DNA of 64,000 nt from Candidatus Jettenia caeni (GTDB lineage Bacteria > Planctomycetota > Brocadiia > Brocadiales > Brocadiaceae): positions 1,240,401 to 1,304,400 of the forward strand of contig BAFH01000003.1 of NCBI GenBank assembly GCA_000296795.1, in the 5' to 3' direction. The notes below the pieces were generated by a model. That model saw only the letters and a program-made list of their open reading frames with translations, had not been told where the DNA came from and did no database searches. This document shows positions 27,160-36,173 of this stretch, one piece after another (the first letter of the stretch is position 1; the number at the start of each line of letters is the position of its first letter). Position numbers and translations under genes: made by a program.

Positions 27160-28158
27160 ATGTTTATAAGATATACCATAATGCTCTTATTGGTTATTTT
27201 TACCGCTCCTTCCTCTTTCTGCTCCGGGGCCATGATTGATATGGATAAAAACAGTATTAATTCAATCAGGGCTATTGTAGATGATGAGATTATTACCCAT
27301 GAAGAAGTTATTAAACATGCTGCAGTAGCCATCAAAGAAGCACAAGAACGATACAGAGAGAATGAATTAATGGATAAAATTGAAGAAATACTGAAAGATA
27401 CGCTGGAGGAAATGATTAACAGGAAGGTGCTTATTAAAGAGGCGAATCGTTTATTTAGTACCAATGAGTTTATGATGAAAGATGTAGAGAAAGATTTGGA
27501 TTCCTTTGTGAAAGGCGCCGTGAAGAAAGTAGGTTCTTTATCAAAATATTATGAAATTGCTGAATCTCAGGGGATCAATCCTATTGAGAAGAGGAATGCA
27601 TTAAAAGAGGATATTATGATAGACAAGATCATGAAGGAGAATGTCTATGACAGGGTTAAAATCCAGCCTAAATTATTGAGGCGTTATTACTGTGAGAATA
27701 TTGATGAATTCCGTCAGAAGAAAGAAGTAAAATTACGACATATCATGATAAAGTTCTCTGCTCATAAGGGCAATAAAGAAGAGACATTCTCTGTAGCACA
27801 ACAGATTATGAGCCGTATCAAAAAGGGTGAGAGCTTCTCAGCCCTGGCTCAGCAATATTCAGAGGGTCCTAATGCAGAAAATGGTGGTTTGTGGAGTTTT
27901 GAAGAAGTTCGTGAGTTAAGAAAAGACCTTAGAGATGTCGTTTATAATCTAAAAGATAATGAGTGCAGCAAGATTACCGAATCATCCGTTGGATATCATA
28001 TTTTTAAAGTGGAACTGATAAAACCAGAAAAGATTCAGGCATTTGAAGCAGTGCAGGATGAAATTTATAAGAAAATTTATCGGGAAGAGACTACGAGGTT
28101 AAAAAATCAATATATCAATAGCTTGAAGACGGGAGTTTTTGTTCAGATTATTGATTGA
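27160..28158 (+). CDS. PpiC/SurA-type periplasmic peptidyl-prolyl isomerase
   Basis: 332 residues. The N-terminus is a signal sequence (hydrophobic 4-20, ending FCSGAM). A SurA-like chaperone region of mostly helices follows, and a parvulin domain lies at about 195-290 (KLRHIMIKF..., FSALAQQYSEGPNAENGGLW, VGYHIFKVE). Such proteins escort outer-membrane proteins through the periplasm. Only one parvulin domain is present, where E. coli SurA has two. Starts at ATG 27160 downstream of AAAGGG. It lies about 300 bp after mfd. Confidence 0.85.
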   Translation: MFIRYTIMLLLVIFTAPSSFCSGAMIDMDKNSINSIRAIVDDEIITHEEVIKHAAVAIKEAQERYRENELMDKIEEILKDTLEEMINRKVLIKEANRLFSTNEFMMKDVEKDLDSFVKGAVKKVGSLSKYYEIAESQGINPIEKRNALKEDIMIDKIMKENVYDRVKIQPKLLRRYYCENIDEFRQKKEVKLRHIMIKFSAHKGNKEETFSVAQQIMSRIKKGESFSALAQQYSEGPNAENGGLWSFEEVRELRKDLRDVVYNLKDNECSKITESSVGYHIFKVELIKPEKIQAFEAVQDEIYKKIYREETTRLKNQYINSLKTGVFVQIID

Positions 28159-28279
28159 TTCTCCTTCGGAATAACGTATTATTGCATGAGAAACTGAACT
28201 TTTTAACCTCAGGGCTGAGGTTGAGAGAGCGAGAGAGCAAAAGTTTGAGCTTGAGCATACAAAAAGCACCATTCTTACT

Positions 28280-30271
28280 ATGATAGAAGAATTACGGGAT
28301 TCCCGAACAGTTATAGAAAGAGCAAAGAGTGAATTGGAGAATACCTTTGATTCCCTCCCAAATCCTATTTTTATCCACGATGAAAAATCAAAGATTATGA
28401 GAGCAAATACCGCATATATTGAGATAGCGGGACTGCCCTTTGATCAGATTATTGGCAAACCTTACTACGAGATCTTTCCAAAAACAAAAGCTCCCTGTGA
28501 AATGTGTCTGAAGATGCTGGAGACGAAAGAGAAGGTAAAAGCAGAAGAAATCTCTGTCCCGTCTTTGGGAAAGGTATTTAAGGATACATCCTATCCAATA
28601 AAAGATAAACATGATAGGTATCTTTACTCTATTCATGTATTGGAAGATATTACCGATTATAAAAAGGAAGTTGAGAAGACAGTAAACCAGGAGAAAGAAA
28701 TAACGGGCAGTCTCCTGATGATTGCCGAAGCTACTGCCTGCGCAACAGATATCGAAAAATTTATGGAGCGGGTTGTCCAGTGTGTCCAGAAGATTATGGG
28801 AAGTACTGTATGCCTTTCCTATCTCTGGGATAGTGATACCAGGATATTTAGACCCAGTCAATCAGCCGGCCTCTCTCAATCCATGGTTCCTTCATTCAGA
28901 ACGGAGACATTGGATGATACGATAGACTTCATCAGGAGGATACGGGAGGAGAAGAGAACAATAATCATGCATGATTCTGGATTTTATCAATGGATTAAGG
29001 ATATACAGGTGATGGCTGTTATACCGATGATAGGCAGAACAAGCTACCTTGGGCTCATCATGGTCATCTATAATGCCCCCCGTCTGATTACTGAAAGAGA
29101 TGAGAAAATTATGGAAGGCATTTCCCATCAGGTCTCTATCGCTCTTGGAGAGGTGAAACATTACAAAGAGTCTATTCGTAAAACAATGGAACTTTCCTAT
29201 GCCATGGAAACTATCCAGGTACTCCATAAGATTGATAAGAGTATCCGCTCCTCAGGAGAACTCCAGGAAATACTGGAAACTGCCACGCATATGATTTCAA
29301 AAATTATTTCATGCGAAAGGGTTACCATTATCCTTGTTGATCAGGAGATGAATAGGTTAAGATATGCGGCCGGGTTTGGAATACCTTTTCTTTCAAAAGA
29401 AACATATATTTCATTCAGTGATACAGATATTACAGAGGTTATTAAAACAGGGGCGCATCAGTACGTTGCGGACATGACAAAGGTTGAGAGATCACGTCCC
29501 TTTGAAGTAAAACTTATTGAAGAGGGGTTTCGATCCCATATAAGAGTTCCCCTGGTTGTGAATGGAGATGTTGTCGGTGTATTAAGTATTGGCGCTAAGA
29601 GGCCGGCTGCCTTTACCCCTGCCGATTTATCTACTGTTGAGAATATTGCCACCCGTATGGCTGTAGCCATAAAGAATGCAAAGTTATTTTTTGATATGGA
29701 AGAGTTATTCCGCTTAATAATCAAATCTCTCTTCTCGGTGATACATTCCGGGTCTGGCTGGTTTGCTGAACATGCAAACCGGGTTGCAAGGTATGCTCTT
29801 GATATAGGGAAGGGAATGGGCCTTTCTGAAAAAGAGCTAAGGGATCTGGAGTTAAGCGGATTTCTCCATGATATAGGCAGTATAGGGACCTCCGAAGCTC
29901 TCCTGGATAAGCCAGGAAAACTCACTGATGAAGAATTAATAACAATAAGGCAGCACCCATTAAAGGGTGAAAAGATTTTAGAACCAATAAAGCACTTAAA
30001 GGAAGCTGTCCAGGCGGTAAAATACCACCATGAGTTTTATAATGGCACTGGTTATCCTGAAGGTCTCAAGGGTGAAGCAATTCCGTTGTTTGCGAGAATT
30101 TTATCCGTTGCAGATGCCGTAGATGCAATGGGTATGGATAGACCGTACCGGAAGAGAAGATCTGCGGATGATATTGTTACTGAGTTGAAAAGATGCTCAA
30201 GGACACAGTTTGATCCAAAAGTAGTAGATGCCTTTCTAAAGATGTATCCAGGCGAAGGTTACTATGGGTAA
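28280..30271 (+). CDS. PAS-GAF-GAF-HD-GYP signalling protein (N-terminus probably incomplete)
   Basis: 663 residues from the first ATG. PAS at about 22-130 (NPIFIHDEKSKIMRANTAYI...), GAF domains at about 145-300 and 315-470, and HD-GYP at about 475-660 with HDIG near 530 and HHEFYNGTGYP near 585. HD-GYP domains hydrolyse cyclic di-GMP. The Lys that normally follows HDxG is Ser here (HDIGSIG), while the downstream paralogue keeps it, so activity may be altered. Coil-like coding sequence continues 30 codons upstream of 28280 to a TGA at 28187 with no start codon, and no ribosome site precedes 28280. Overlaps the next gene by 8 bp. Confidence 0.85.
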   Translation: MIEELRDSRTVIERAKSELENTFDSLPNPIFIHDEKSKIMRANTAYIEIAGLPFDQIIGKPYYEIFPKTKAPCEMCLKMLETKEKVKAEEISVPSLGKVFKDTSYPIKDKHDRYLYSIHVLEDITDYKKEVEKTVNQEKEITGSLLMIAEATACATDIEKFMERVVQCVQKIMGSTVCLSYLWDSDTRIFRPSQSAGLSQSMVPSFRTETLDDTIDFIRRIREEKRTIIMHDSGFYQWIKDIQVMAVIPMIGRTSYLGLIMVIYNAPRLITERDEKIMEGISHQVSIALGEVKHYKESIRKTMELSYAMETIQVLHKIDKSIRSSGELQEILETATHMISKIISCERVTIILVDQEMNRLRYAAGFGIPFLSKETYISFSDTDITEVIKTGAHQYVADMTKVERSRPFEVKLIEEGFRSHIRVPLVVNGDVVGVLSIGAKRPAAFTPADLSTVENIATRMAVAIKNAKLFFDMEELFRLIIKSLFSVIHSGSGWFAEHANRVARYALDIGKGMGLSEKELRDLELSGFLHDIGSIGTSEALLDKPGKLTDEELITIRQHPLKGEKILEPIKHLKEAVQAVKYHHEFYNGTGYPEGLKGEAIPLFARILSVADAVDAMGMDRPYRKRRSADDIVTELKRCSRTQFDPKVVDAFLKMYPGEGYYG

Positions 30272-33200
30272 GAATTTTACCAAAGGTATAACCTTTCAAT
30301 GTACGCTTGCTCTTATTTTTATAGTAATTTTCGGTGTAGCTTCATACGTTATTTTTTCCAGGGGTATAGCACACACTAGGGCTAATGCTGCACAGAGTAA
30401 CACCGGCAGCAGTTTACGTATGCTGTCTCAACACGCAGCAATATACTCCTTGCGTTTAATGAACAGCCAGAATAAGAGTGAGAGAAAGAAGTGCCGCCAG
30501 GAATTGTTGACCATCGCGAAACGTATTGAAAATTCTCACCACAGGTTAATTCATGGTAACCCAGGTATGAATTTCTCTGGTAAGCTTTCGCCTCACCTGC
30601 AGCTTATATATTTCCATCCACCCATACTGCTCGATAAACAGATACGCGACTACATTGCTGAAATTAATGCATTGGCATATGATACAGATAGCAGGCTTAT
30701 CCGGAGTAATCCTCATTTCCGCTCTATCCTTACTGCATCTACATCCAGACTTCTTGAATCTCTCAATACGGTAATAAAAGAATATGAGAAAGAGAGTGAA
30801 GCGGGCAGTACCTACTTGTATAGAGGGGGAATAGGGGTGTTGTGTTTTATCCTCTTTACCTTGTGTATGGAAGTGTTGTTTGTTTTTCGGCCTATTGTTT
30901 TCCGTTTCCTGCGTGTCAAAAACGGAAAAGGAGTTATGAACAACCTTGCGGGAATTCAGGAAGATAGTACCGGACAAAAGCGAATGGAAGCGTTAGTAAG
31001 CGAAGCCGGTCAAAAACTCCATGCGATTGTTCATACTTCGCCATTGGCTATCATATCCATGGATACTGATAGGAATATTAGCAGTTGGAATATGGCTGCT
31101 GAGCGGATTTTTGGCTGGACTGAGCAAGAAGTGCTCGGTTTTCCTTTCCCTGGTATTTTCAGTAAAATGTGCGAAGACTTACGTATACTGCAGGACCGTG
31201 TGCTCCAGGGCGGTTTATTTACGGGTACAGAGGTATACGGAATAAGGCGGGATGGTTTACCTATTGACATGAGTATCTCGATGTCACCATTATATGATGG
31301 CGCTGGTAATATCAATGGCATTATGAGTTTAATTGATGATATTACTGAACGTAAGAGGGTCGTACAACGTTTCAATGTCCGGATTGAAGTGGCGCGGGCA
31401 TTGGCAGAATCTGCTACACCTCATGAGGCTTTTTCGAAAGCCATCCAGGCCATTTGCGAAGGTTTTACCTGGGACTTGGGTGGAATTTGGATAGTGGACC
31501 AGCAAGATACCGTTTTGCGTTGTTTGGATATATGGCATTTACCATCGGTGGAAGCGCGAAAATTTGAGATGGCTGCACGAGAAACTATCTTCTCCCCTGG
31601 TGTTGATTTATTGGGACATGTCTGGGTAAGCGGGAAGTCTGTCTGGATTTCCGATATTATTCAGGATGCTTATTCCCTCAGATCAGGAATTACGGGCGAA
31701 GAGAAGTTTCAGGGGGCATTTTGTTTTCCTCTTAAGAATAAGAATGAAGTCCTTGGCGTTATGGTGCTCTTTAGTTGCGAAATGAAACAATGTGATAATG
31801 ACTTATTGTGTATGATGGCTGATATTGGTAATCAAATTGGTATAGGTATTGAGCGAAAACAGGCTGAGGAAAGTATAAAAGAGGGGGCGGGGGTGAACAG
31901 TGCGCTTCTGCATGTAGCAAAGGTGATTGGTACGATTCTTAATCCGGATGAGGTACTAAGAAAAATTGTGGAGATTGTTCCCAGGGTTTCGGACATCGAT
32001 AGGTGTGGTATTCTCCTCTGGGATGAAAAACAGAATGCCTTTTTGCCAGCCCAGGTCTGGGGAATTGAGAAATCGCTGATGCTGGATTTCTATCAACTGA
32101 AATTTCAACCTGGGATACCGATGATAGATTTGCTCCTCAATGGTGAAATAGTGGTAGTTAATAATGCTATGGAAAACGCTATCCTTCCAAAGGATTTAGT
32201 AAAGACATTTGGTTCGAAGTCTATGATAGCTATCCCTATTGTGAGCAGGGATAAAGTTATTGGTGTTATAGGTGTTGATAGGGTCGGTACTTCAAGACCA
32301 TTTAAGGAACGGGAAAAAATATTCCTCCAGGGAATTTCCCATCAGTTAGCTATTGCTATAGACAATGCAAGGCTTTACCGGGAAGTAGTAGATAGATCTA
32401 TAGAATTAAGCCAAAAGGTAGAAACCATCAAGATCATGCATGAGATCGAGAGAAGCATATTGTCTGCCCTGGAAAGTGATGAAATTTTAGAGACATCGAC
32501 ACGTATGGTATCCAAGCTTATTCCTTCTGATAGGGTTACCATTGCGATGATTGATAAGGAAATGAATGCGTTTGTCTATAAGGCAGGATTTGGAATAAAA
32601 CTGACGAAGGGTAGCAGTATTCCTTTTGAAGATACCTCGGCTACAGACATTATAAAAACGAGAAGGCCTACATTTATATCAGATATGGCGATAAAGGAAA
32701 AGCTGTTACCGTTGGAAGAAGCGCTTCTGTATGAAGGGTATCGTTCACAAATAAGGGTTCCCTTAATTGTTAAGGATGAGATAATAGGCTTGCTTAACGT
32801 AGGAAGTAAACGGGTCGCTGCCTTTACCCCGGAACATCTTTCTATCATAGAAAGGATAGCAGATCAAATAGCTGTGGCGTTAGAGAATGCACGGCTTGTA
32901 TTAGATTTGAAAGAGATGCTTTTTGGGGCAGTAAAAACACTCTCGGCGGCTATAGATGCCAAATCTCCATGGACTGCCGGTCATTCTGAACGTGTTACAA
33001 AATATGCTGTTGCTATAGGAAGGGAATTAGGTCTCTTTGAAAATATGCTTAAAAATCTGGAGCTGGCAGGTCTTCTCCATGATATTGGTAAGATAGGAAC
33101 CTACGAGATAATTCTCGATAAGCCAGGCGGGCTTACTGATGAAGAGTTAAAGATTATGCGGGAACATCCATCAAAGGGTGTAGAGATTTTAGTGCCGATA

Positions 33201-33473
33201 AAACACTTAAGAGAAATTATTCCCGTAGTAAAGCACCATCACGAGTCCTACGATGGTACTGGTTATCCCGAAGGTCTTAAAGGTGAGACAATTCCATTCC
33301 TTTCAAGGATATTAACCGTTGCAGATGCAATAGATGCAATGGGGGAGGACAGGCCGTATCGGAATAAAAAACCGAGAGATGATATCGTTAAGGAATTGAA
33401 AAGATGTTCAGGGAAACAATTTGATCCAAAGGTGATTGATGCTTTTTTAAAGGTTGTTCAAAAATTAGAATAA
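30264..33473 (+). CDS. membrane-bound PilJ_N/PAS/multi-GAF/HD-GYP signalling protein
   Basis: 1069 residues. Membrane helix at about 10-32, then a periplasmic domain resembling the PilJ/NarX-type N-terminal sensor (GSSLRMLSQHAAIYSLRLMN), and a second helix near 185-207. A PAS domain follows at about 245-360 (IVHTSPLAIISMDTDRNISS), then GAF domains at about 370-530, 545-715 and 735-890, and a canonical HD-GYP at about 895-1069 (HDIGKIG near 938, HHESYDGTGYPEG). Predicted to sense an extracytoplasmic cue and degrade cyclic di-GMP. Its GAF/HD-GYP part is paralogous to the preceding gene, which it overlaps by 8 bp, indicating tandem duplication and one transcript. Confidence 0.88.
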   Translation: MGKNFTKGITFQCTLALIFIVIFGVASYVIFSRGIAHTRANAAQSNTGSSLRMLSQHAAIYSLRLMNSQNKSERKKCRQELLTIAKRIENSHHRLIHGNPGMNFSGKLSPHLQLIYFHPPILLDKQIRDYIAEINALAYDTDSRLIRSNPHFRSILTASTSRLLESLNTVIKEYEKESEAGSTYLYRGGIGVLCFILFTLCMEVLFVFRPIVFRFLRVKNGKGVMNNLAGIQEDSTGQKRMEALVSEAGQKLHAIVHTSPLAIISMDTDRNISSWNMAAERIFGWTEQEVLGFPFPGIFSKMCEDLRILQDRVLQGGLFTGTEVYGIRRDGLPIDMSISMSPLYDGAGNINGIMSLIDDITERKRVVQRFNVRIEVARALAESATPHEAFSKAIQAICEGFTWDLGGIWIVDQQDTVLRCLDIWHLPSVEARKFEMAARETIFSPGVDLLGHVWVSGKSVWISDIIQDAYSLRSGITGEEKFQGAFCFPLKNKNEVLGVMVLFSCEMKQCDNDLLCMMADIGNQIGIGIERKQAEESIKEGAGVNSALLHVAKVIGTILNPDEVLRKIVEIVPRVSDIDRCGILLWDEKQNAFLPAQVWGIEKSLMLDFYQLKFQPGIPMIDLLLNGEIVVVNNAMENAILPKDLVKTFGSKSMIAIPIVSRDKVIGVIGVDRVGTSRPFKEREKIFLQGISHQLAIAIDNARLYREVVDRSIELSQKVETIKIMHEIERSILSALESDEILETSTRMVSKLIPSDRVTIAMIDKEMNAFVYKAGFGIKLTKGSSIPFEDTSATDIIKTRRPTFISDMAIKEKLLPLEEALLYEGYRSQIRVPLIVKDEIIGLLNVGSKRVAAFTPEHLSIIERIADQIAVALENARLVLDLKEMLFGAVKTLSAAIDAKSPWTAGHSERVTKYAVAIGRELGLFENMLKNLELAGLLHDIGKIGTYEIILDKPGGLTDEELKIMREHPSKGVEILVPIKHLREIIPVVKHHHESYDGTGYPEGLKGETIPFLSRILTVADAIDAMGEDRPYRNKKPRDDIVKELKRCSGKQFDPKVIDAFLKVVQKLE

Positions 33474-33508
33474 GTTTTTCTTTATGAATATGCTATAGGA
33501 AAAATGGA

Positions 33509-34318
33509 TTGAACATAAGCAAAAGGGGAATAAAATCCGGTATATTTCATGTATGTATCATTATAGGCGCCATCTTATTTTTTGGATTTTTTACCATCGT
33601 TGAAGCGAGACATCTGAAACTCTACGGTCCAAAAAGACCCGAAAAAGGTGTTACCTGGGTGACATACACCAATGATTTTATCCCTTCTTTCGTTGTCCCT
33701 TCATCGGCAGGGGATGTTGGCAACGTTCTATTCCATGAAATTGAAATAGAAACAGGCATTACCGACCGATGGTCACAGTCTCTGTATTTTGATGGTGACA
33801 CTCAATTTGAAAGCCCTGATTCACGCGATAACAATACCAGACTTACTTTAATAAAAACAGAGTTTAATTTTGCCGTATTTGAGTCTAACTTTTTTGATTT
33901 TCGTCTCAATAATGAATGGGCATTCAATACAGGAAATTATTCAGACCCTCTTGCACAGGAGAAATATTCGGATAGCATCGAGTTAAGGCCTATATTCTCA
34001 AAATCTATATATTCATTTACTCTTATCGTTGGTCCGGGGTTCTTTTATCGATATACGAAAGAACCGAGAGAACTCACGTATTTCTATGCAAACGCAATCC
34101 AGTATAGTCCTTCAGACAAAATAACAACCGGATTGGAATTCCATGGAGATTTGGGAGGTCTGAGAACATCCTCTGAACACTCTCATTTTATTGTTCCAAA
34201 TATTGATATTCAGCTACACGAGCAGGTAGTTTTGAGTATCGGTGTTGCGATTGGATTAAATGGCCAAAGCGAAGATTGTGTATTCAGAAATTCATTACAG
34301 TTCAGTTACCAGTGGTAA
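33509..34318 (+). CDS. predicted outer-membrane beta-barrel protein
   Basis: 269 residues starting at TTG 33509 (no usable ATG; GGA-rich stretch upstream). A signal sequence occupies about 1-33 (hydrophobic CIIIGAILFFGFFTIVEA). The rest alternates polar and aromatic residues in beta-strand style (FNFAVFESNFFDFRLNNEWAF, FTLIVGPGFFYRY) and ends QFSYQW, the aromatic C-terminal residue typical of Gram-negative outer-membrane barrels. No enzymatic motif. Family not recognised; transporter or scaffold roles are both possible. It follows the HD-GYP gene by 35 bp, so it may be co-transcribed with it. Confidence 0.65.
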   Translation: MNISKRGIKSGIFHVCIIIGAILFFGFFTIVEARHLKLYGPKRPEKGVTWVTYTNDFIPSFVVPSSAGDVGNVLFHEIEIETGITDRWSQSLYFDGDTQFESPDSRDNNTRLTLIKTEFNFAVFESNFFDFRLNNEWAFNTGNYSDPLAQEKYSDSIELRPIFSKSIYSFTLIVGPGFFYRYTKEPRELTYFYANAIQYSPSDKITTGLEFHGDLGGLRTSSEHSHFIVPNIDIQLHEQVVLSIGVAIGLNGQSEDCVFRNSLQFSYQW

Positions 34319-34404
34319 TCTCTTAAAGATATGAATCTATAACGGACATCGTGATAGGTTGATATACAAGTGTCACTGCCTTTTTTCACCGCATTTTCCA
34401 CAAT

Positions 34405-34965
34405 TTATTGCCTTTTATATTTTCCCATCAACTGGCCCTCAGCTATGATGTGTCCTTCCATTGCCTTCAGTAATTGTTGTTTCGTAATACCAGCGTCGAG
34501 ATTAATTTCTGTATCCAAAGCATAGAACTTGAAATAGTATCTGTGTGTGCCACCGGGTGGACAGGGTCCACCATAACCAATCTTCTTGAAATCGGTTGTT
34601 CCTTGTTTAGCGCCATTTCCCAGGGTTTTCTGATGTGGTATGTTCTCAGATAGCTCCTGAACATTCGCTGGCAGATTAAAAAGTACCCAGTGAACCCATG
34701 TTCCCATGGGTGCATCCGGATCATCACAGATAAGAGCAAGGCTTTTTGTCCCGCCCGGAACAGAACTCCATGATAAGGGAGGGGAGAAGTCCTCTCCGTC
34801 ACAGGTATACTTTTGCGGTATCATGCTTCCTTCTTCGAAGGCTGGACTTTTTATTTCAATTTTCATTTTTTGTTCTCCTGTTGTATTGGCATAAGATTGA
34901 TTTTTGCTTTGACAAAAGCAAAGGGTAATAAGTGTGATGAACAAGCAACAAATTTTTTTAACCAT
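34405..34965 (-). CDS. YbhB/YbcL (PEBP, Raf kinase inhibitor-like) family protein, exported
   Basis: About 186 residues. The hydrophobic N-terminus (VKKICCLFITLITLCFCQS) is a signal peptide or lipoprotein-like leader with several Cys. The PEBP core follows: FSPPLSW, LICDDPDAPMGTWVHWVLFNLP and GGPCPPGGTHRYYFKFYALD, containing the conserved ligand-pocket Asp/His residues. The biochemical role of bacterial family members is unresolved. I start at ATG 34965; an in-frame TTG at 34980 is possible but lacks a ribosome site. Convergent with the preceding barrel gene. Confidence 0.88.
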   Translation of the reverse strand: MVKKICCLFITLITLCFCQSKNQSYANTTGEQKMKIEIKSPAFEEGSMIPQKYTCDGEDFSPPLSWSSVPGGTKSLALICDDPDAPMGTWVHWVLFNLPANVQELSENIPHQKTLGNGAKQGTTDFKKIGYGGPCPPGGTHRYYFKFYALDTEINLDAGITKQQLLKAMEGHIIAEGQLMGKYKRQ

Positions 34966-35000
34966 AGGTAATTTTCCCAATCAATGAGTGTGTTTGGATA

Positions 35001-35041
35001 AGGGCCTATCCGAGACTTTTATAGGTTTTCGGATTGGCTCC
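35001..35041. repeat. short inverted repeat related to 59695-59764
   Basis: GCCTATCCGAGA ... TTTTCGGATTGGCT form imperfect arms. The same GCCTATCCGAAAA motif forms the arms of the longer element at 59695-59764. Confidence 0.45.
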
Positions 35042-35173
35042 GAGAGACTATCTGAAAAGATGCTATGGTGGATTCGCTCTGGTTAATCCTCCCTACCGGT
35101 AATTCTATACTGAGTAAGGTGGACTAAGGCGCTGTCTTTTGCGCTGAATCCACCGCTTTTCAGACAGTCTCTC
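35042..35173. repeat. 132-bp imperfect palindrome with nested GTGGATT arms
   Basis: Left arm GAGAGACTATCTGAAAAG and right arm CTTTTCAGACAGTCTCTC pair with one mismatch. Inside are GGTGGATTCGC and GCGCTGAATCCACC, which pair with each other and resemble the arms of the 90-bp GTAGGGTGGATTAAG element. It looks like a composite or nested non-autonomous element. Confidence 0.6.
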
Positions 35174-35310
35174 AGTTTCTGCAATAAATTATTACTATCA
35201 TAAATTACCCTTTATGTCAATTTATAGTATCCAATAGAAGAAACCGAATATGGTGAAAGCAGAATCCTGGTTGTATGCAGGTGTATAGAACGTGTGGAAT
35301 CCTTAAACAT

Positions 35311-35401
35311 GTCATTGCGCGGGTAGAGACGAAAAATCTTGCGTCTCTACCGAGGCAATCTCTGCCTTTGGGATTGCTTCGGACAATACCCTCGCAATGA
35401 C
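35311..35401. repeat. GTCATTGCG-type repeat with inner GTAGAGACG hairpin
   Basis: Outer arms GTCATTGCG (35311-35319) and CGCAATGAC (35393-35401); inner perfect 9-bp hairpin GTAGAGACG/CGTCTCTAC at 35323-35350. Outer motifs of this type are familiar dispersed repeats in environmental genomes. Confidence 0.6.
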
Positions 35402-35605
35402 TGGTGAGGTAGTCTTTCTCCAGATGGGTATATGTTCGATTTCATCCTTGAAATACTAAAAGACGTTCGGGAATGACAAATGGAGAATAGAGATGGCAGG
35501 AAAAACCCCTGGTGATGATACTCTGCATGGACAAATAATTCCTATTCAAGACATACCGCGATAGGGTGTATCGTCATATACATTAAGCTAAGCGCTACCC
35601 GACTT

Positions 35606-35737
35606 GTTCCCAAACTCTGTTTGGGAACATGCCTGTCCGGGGAACTCTGTTTCTCGAATCAAGAAGGAGCTGATCGTATGATCTCTCAGAACTATGGACC
35701 CTCGAAACAGAGTTTCCAGACAATTGTGTTCCCAAAC
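35606..35737. repeat. nested inverted repeats (GTTCCCAAAC family)
   Basis: A perfect hairpin GTTCCCAAAC-TCT-GTTTGGGAAC (35606-35628), then an outer pair GGAACTCTGTTTCTCGA (35641-35657) with TCGAAACAGAGTTTCC (35702-35717), then another GTTCCCAAAC at the right edge. Non-coding. Together with the neighbouring elements it fills the 1.2-kb gene-free stretch 34981-36173. Confidence 0.6.
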
Positions 35738-35893
35738 CATGTCCTCATGTAAATGGGGAAGAGCTTGGGAATAAGCCACTACAAGCCACAAGAACCATAT
35801 AGGCCAGAAGAGCTGGAAGTCTATAGTTAAAGATGAAGGCTCTCTGGATACAAAAATCCTTGTTTTATAAATACTATAAACCCAGCAGCTAAG

Positions 35894-35963
35894 CCCGAAG
35901 GGTTGATATTTTTATAGAAAAACGAGAAAAGGAAATTAATAAACCCTGAAAGGGTGAAATATT
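35894..35963. repeat. REP-like unit related to the 52-53 kb modules
   Basis: CCCGAAGGGTTGATATTTTT (35894) and AACCCTGAAAGGGTGAAATA (35942) are variants of the arms CCCGAAGGGATGACAT and AACCCTGAAGGGGTGAAATA that flank the IS200-like transposase at 52445-52906. This copy is a solitary remnant next to the left edge of the accessory island. Confidence 0.6.
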
Positions 35964-35974
35964 AAAAAGTTCTT

Positions 35975-36102
35975 AAGTCCTTAGTATTGGGCTGGTTTCC
36001 TGTTTTACCTTGATAATTAAGGAATTGTTAGAATTATATCTATTCTAATGGGTTTGATCAATTCTATCTACTTCAATCATTTATAGCACAAAATTAGCAC
36101 AA
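35975..36102. repeat. 128-bp imperfect direct repeat, left copy
   Basis: Aligns along its length with 36929-37055: shared blocks include TTTCCTGTTTTAC versus TTTTCTGTTTTAC, TCTATTCTA, and the terminal AAAATTAGCACAA. The two copies bracket the 212-residue membrane protein gene. The right end contains the 21-nt sequence repeated inside the integrase gene. Confidence 0.65.
36082..36102 (+). repeat. 21-nt exact direct repeat, candidate left attachment core
   Basis: TATAGCACA...TTAGCACAA, identical over 21 nt to 49921-49941 near the integrase 3' end. A 13-nt truncated match (AAAATTAGCACAA) lies at 37043-37055. A flanking direct repeat with one copy by the integrase is the pattern expected for attL/attR, but target gene and empty site are unknown. 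Confidence 0.45.
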
Positions 36103-36173
36103 CTACAGCGAAAGATCAAATAATAGTTTATAACACTTCTATTTCTTTAGTAGCAATTTAGACAGAATCTTTG

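Noticed and set aside
35588-35791. A 67-codon minus-strand open frame
   Set aside because: It is formed entirely by the nested GTTCCCAAAC inverted repeats and encodes nothing recognisable.
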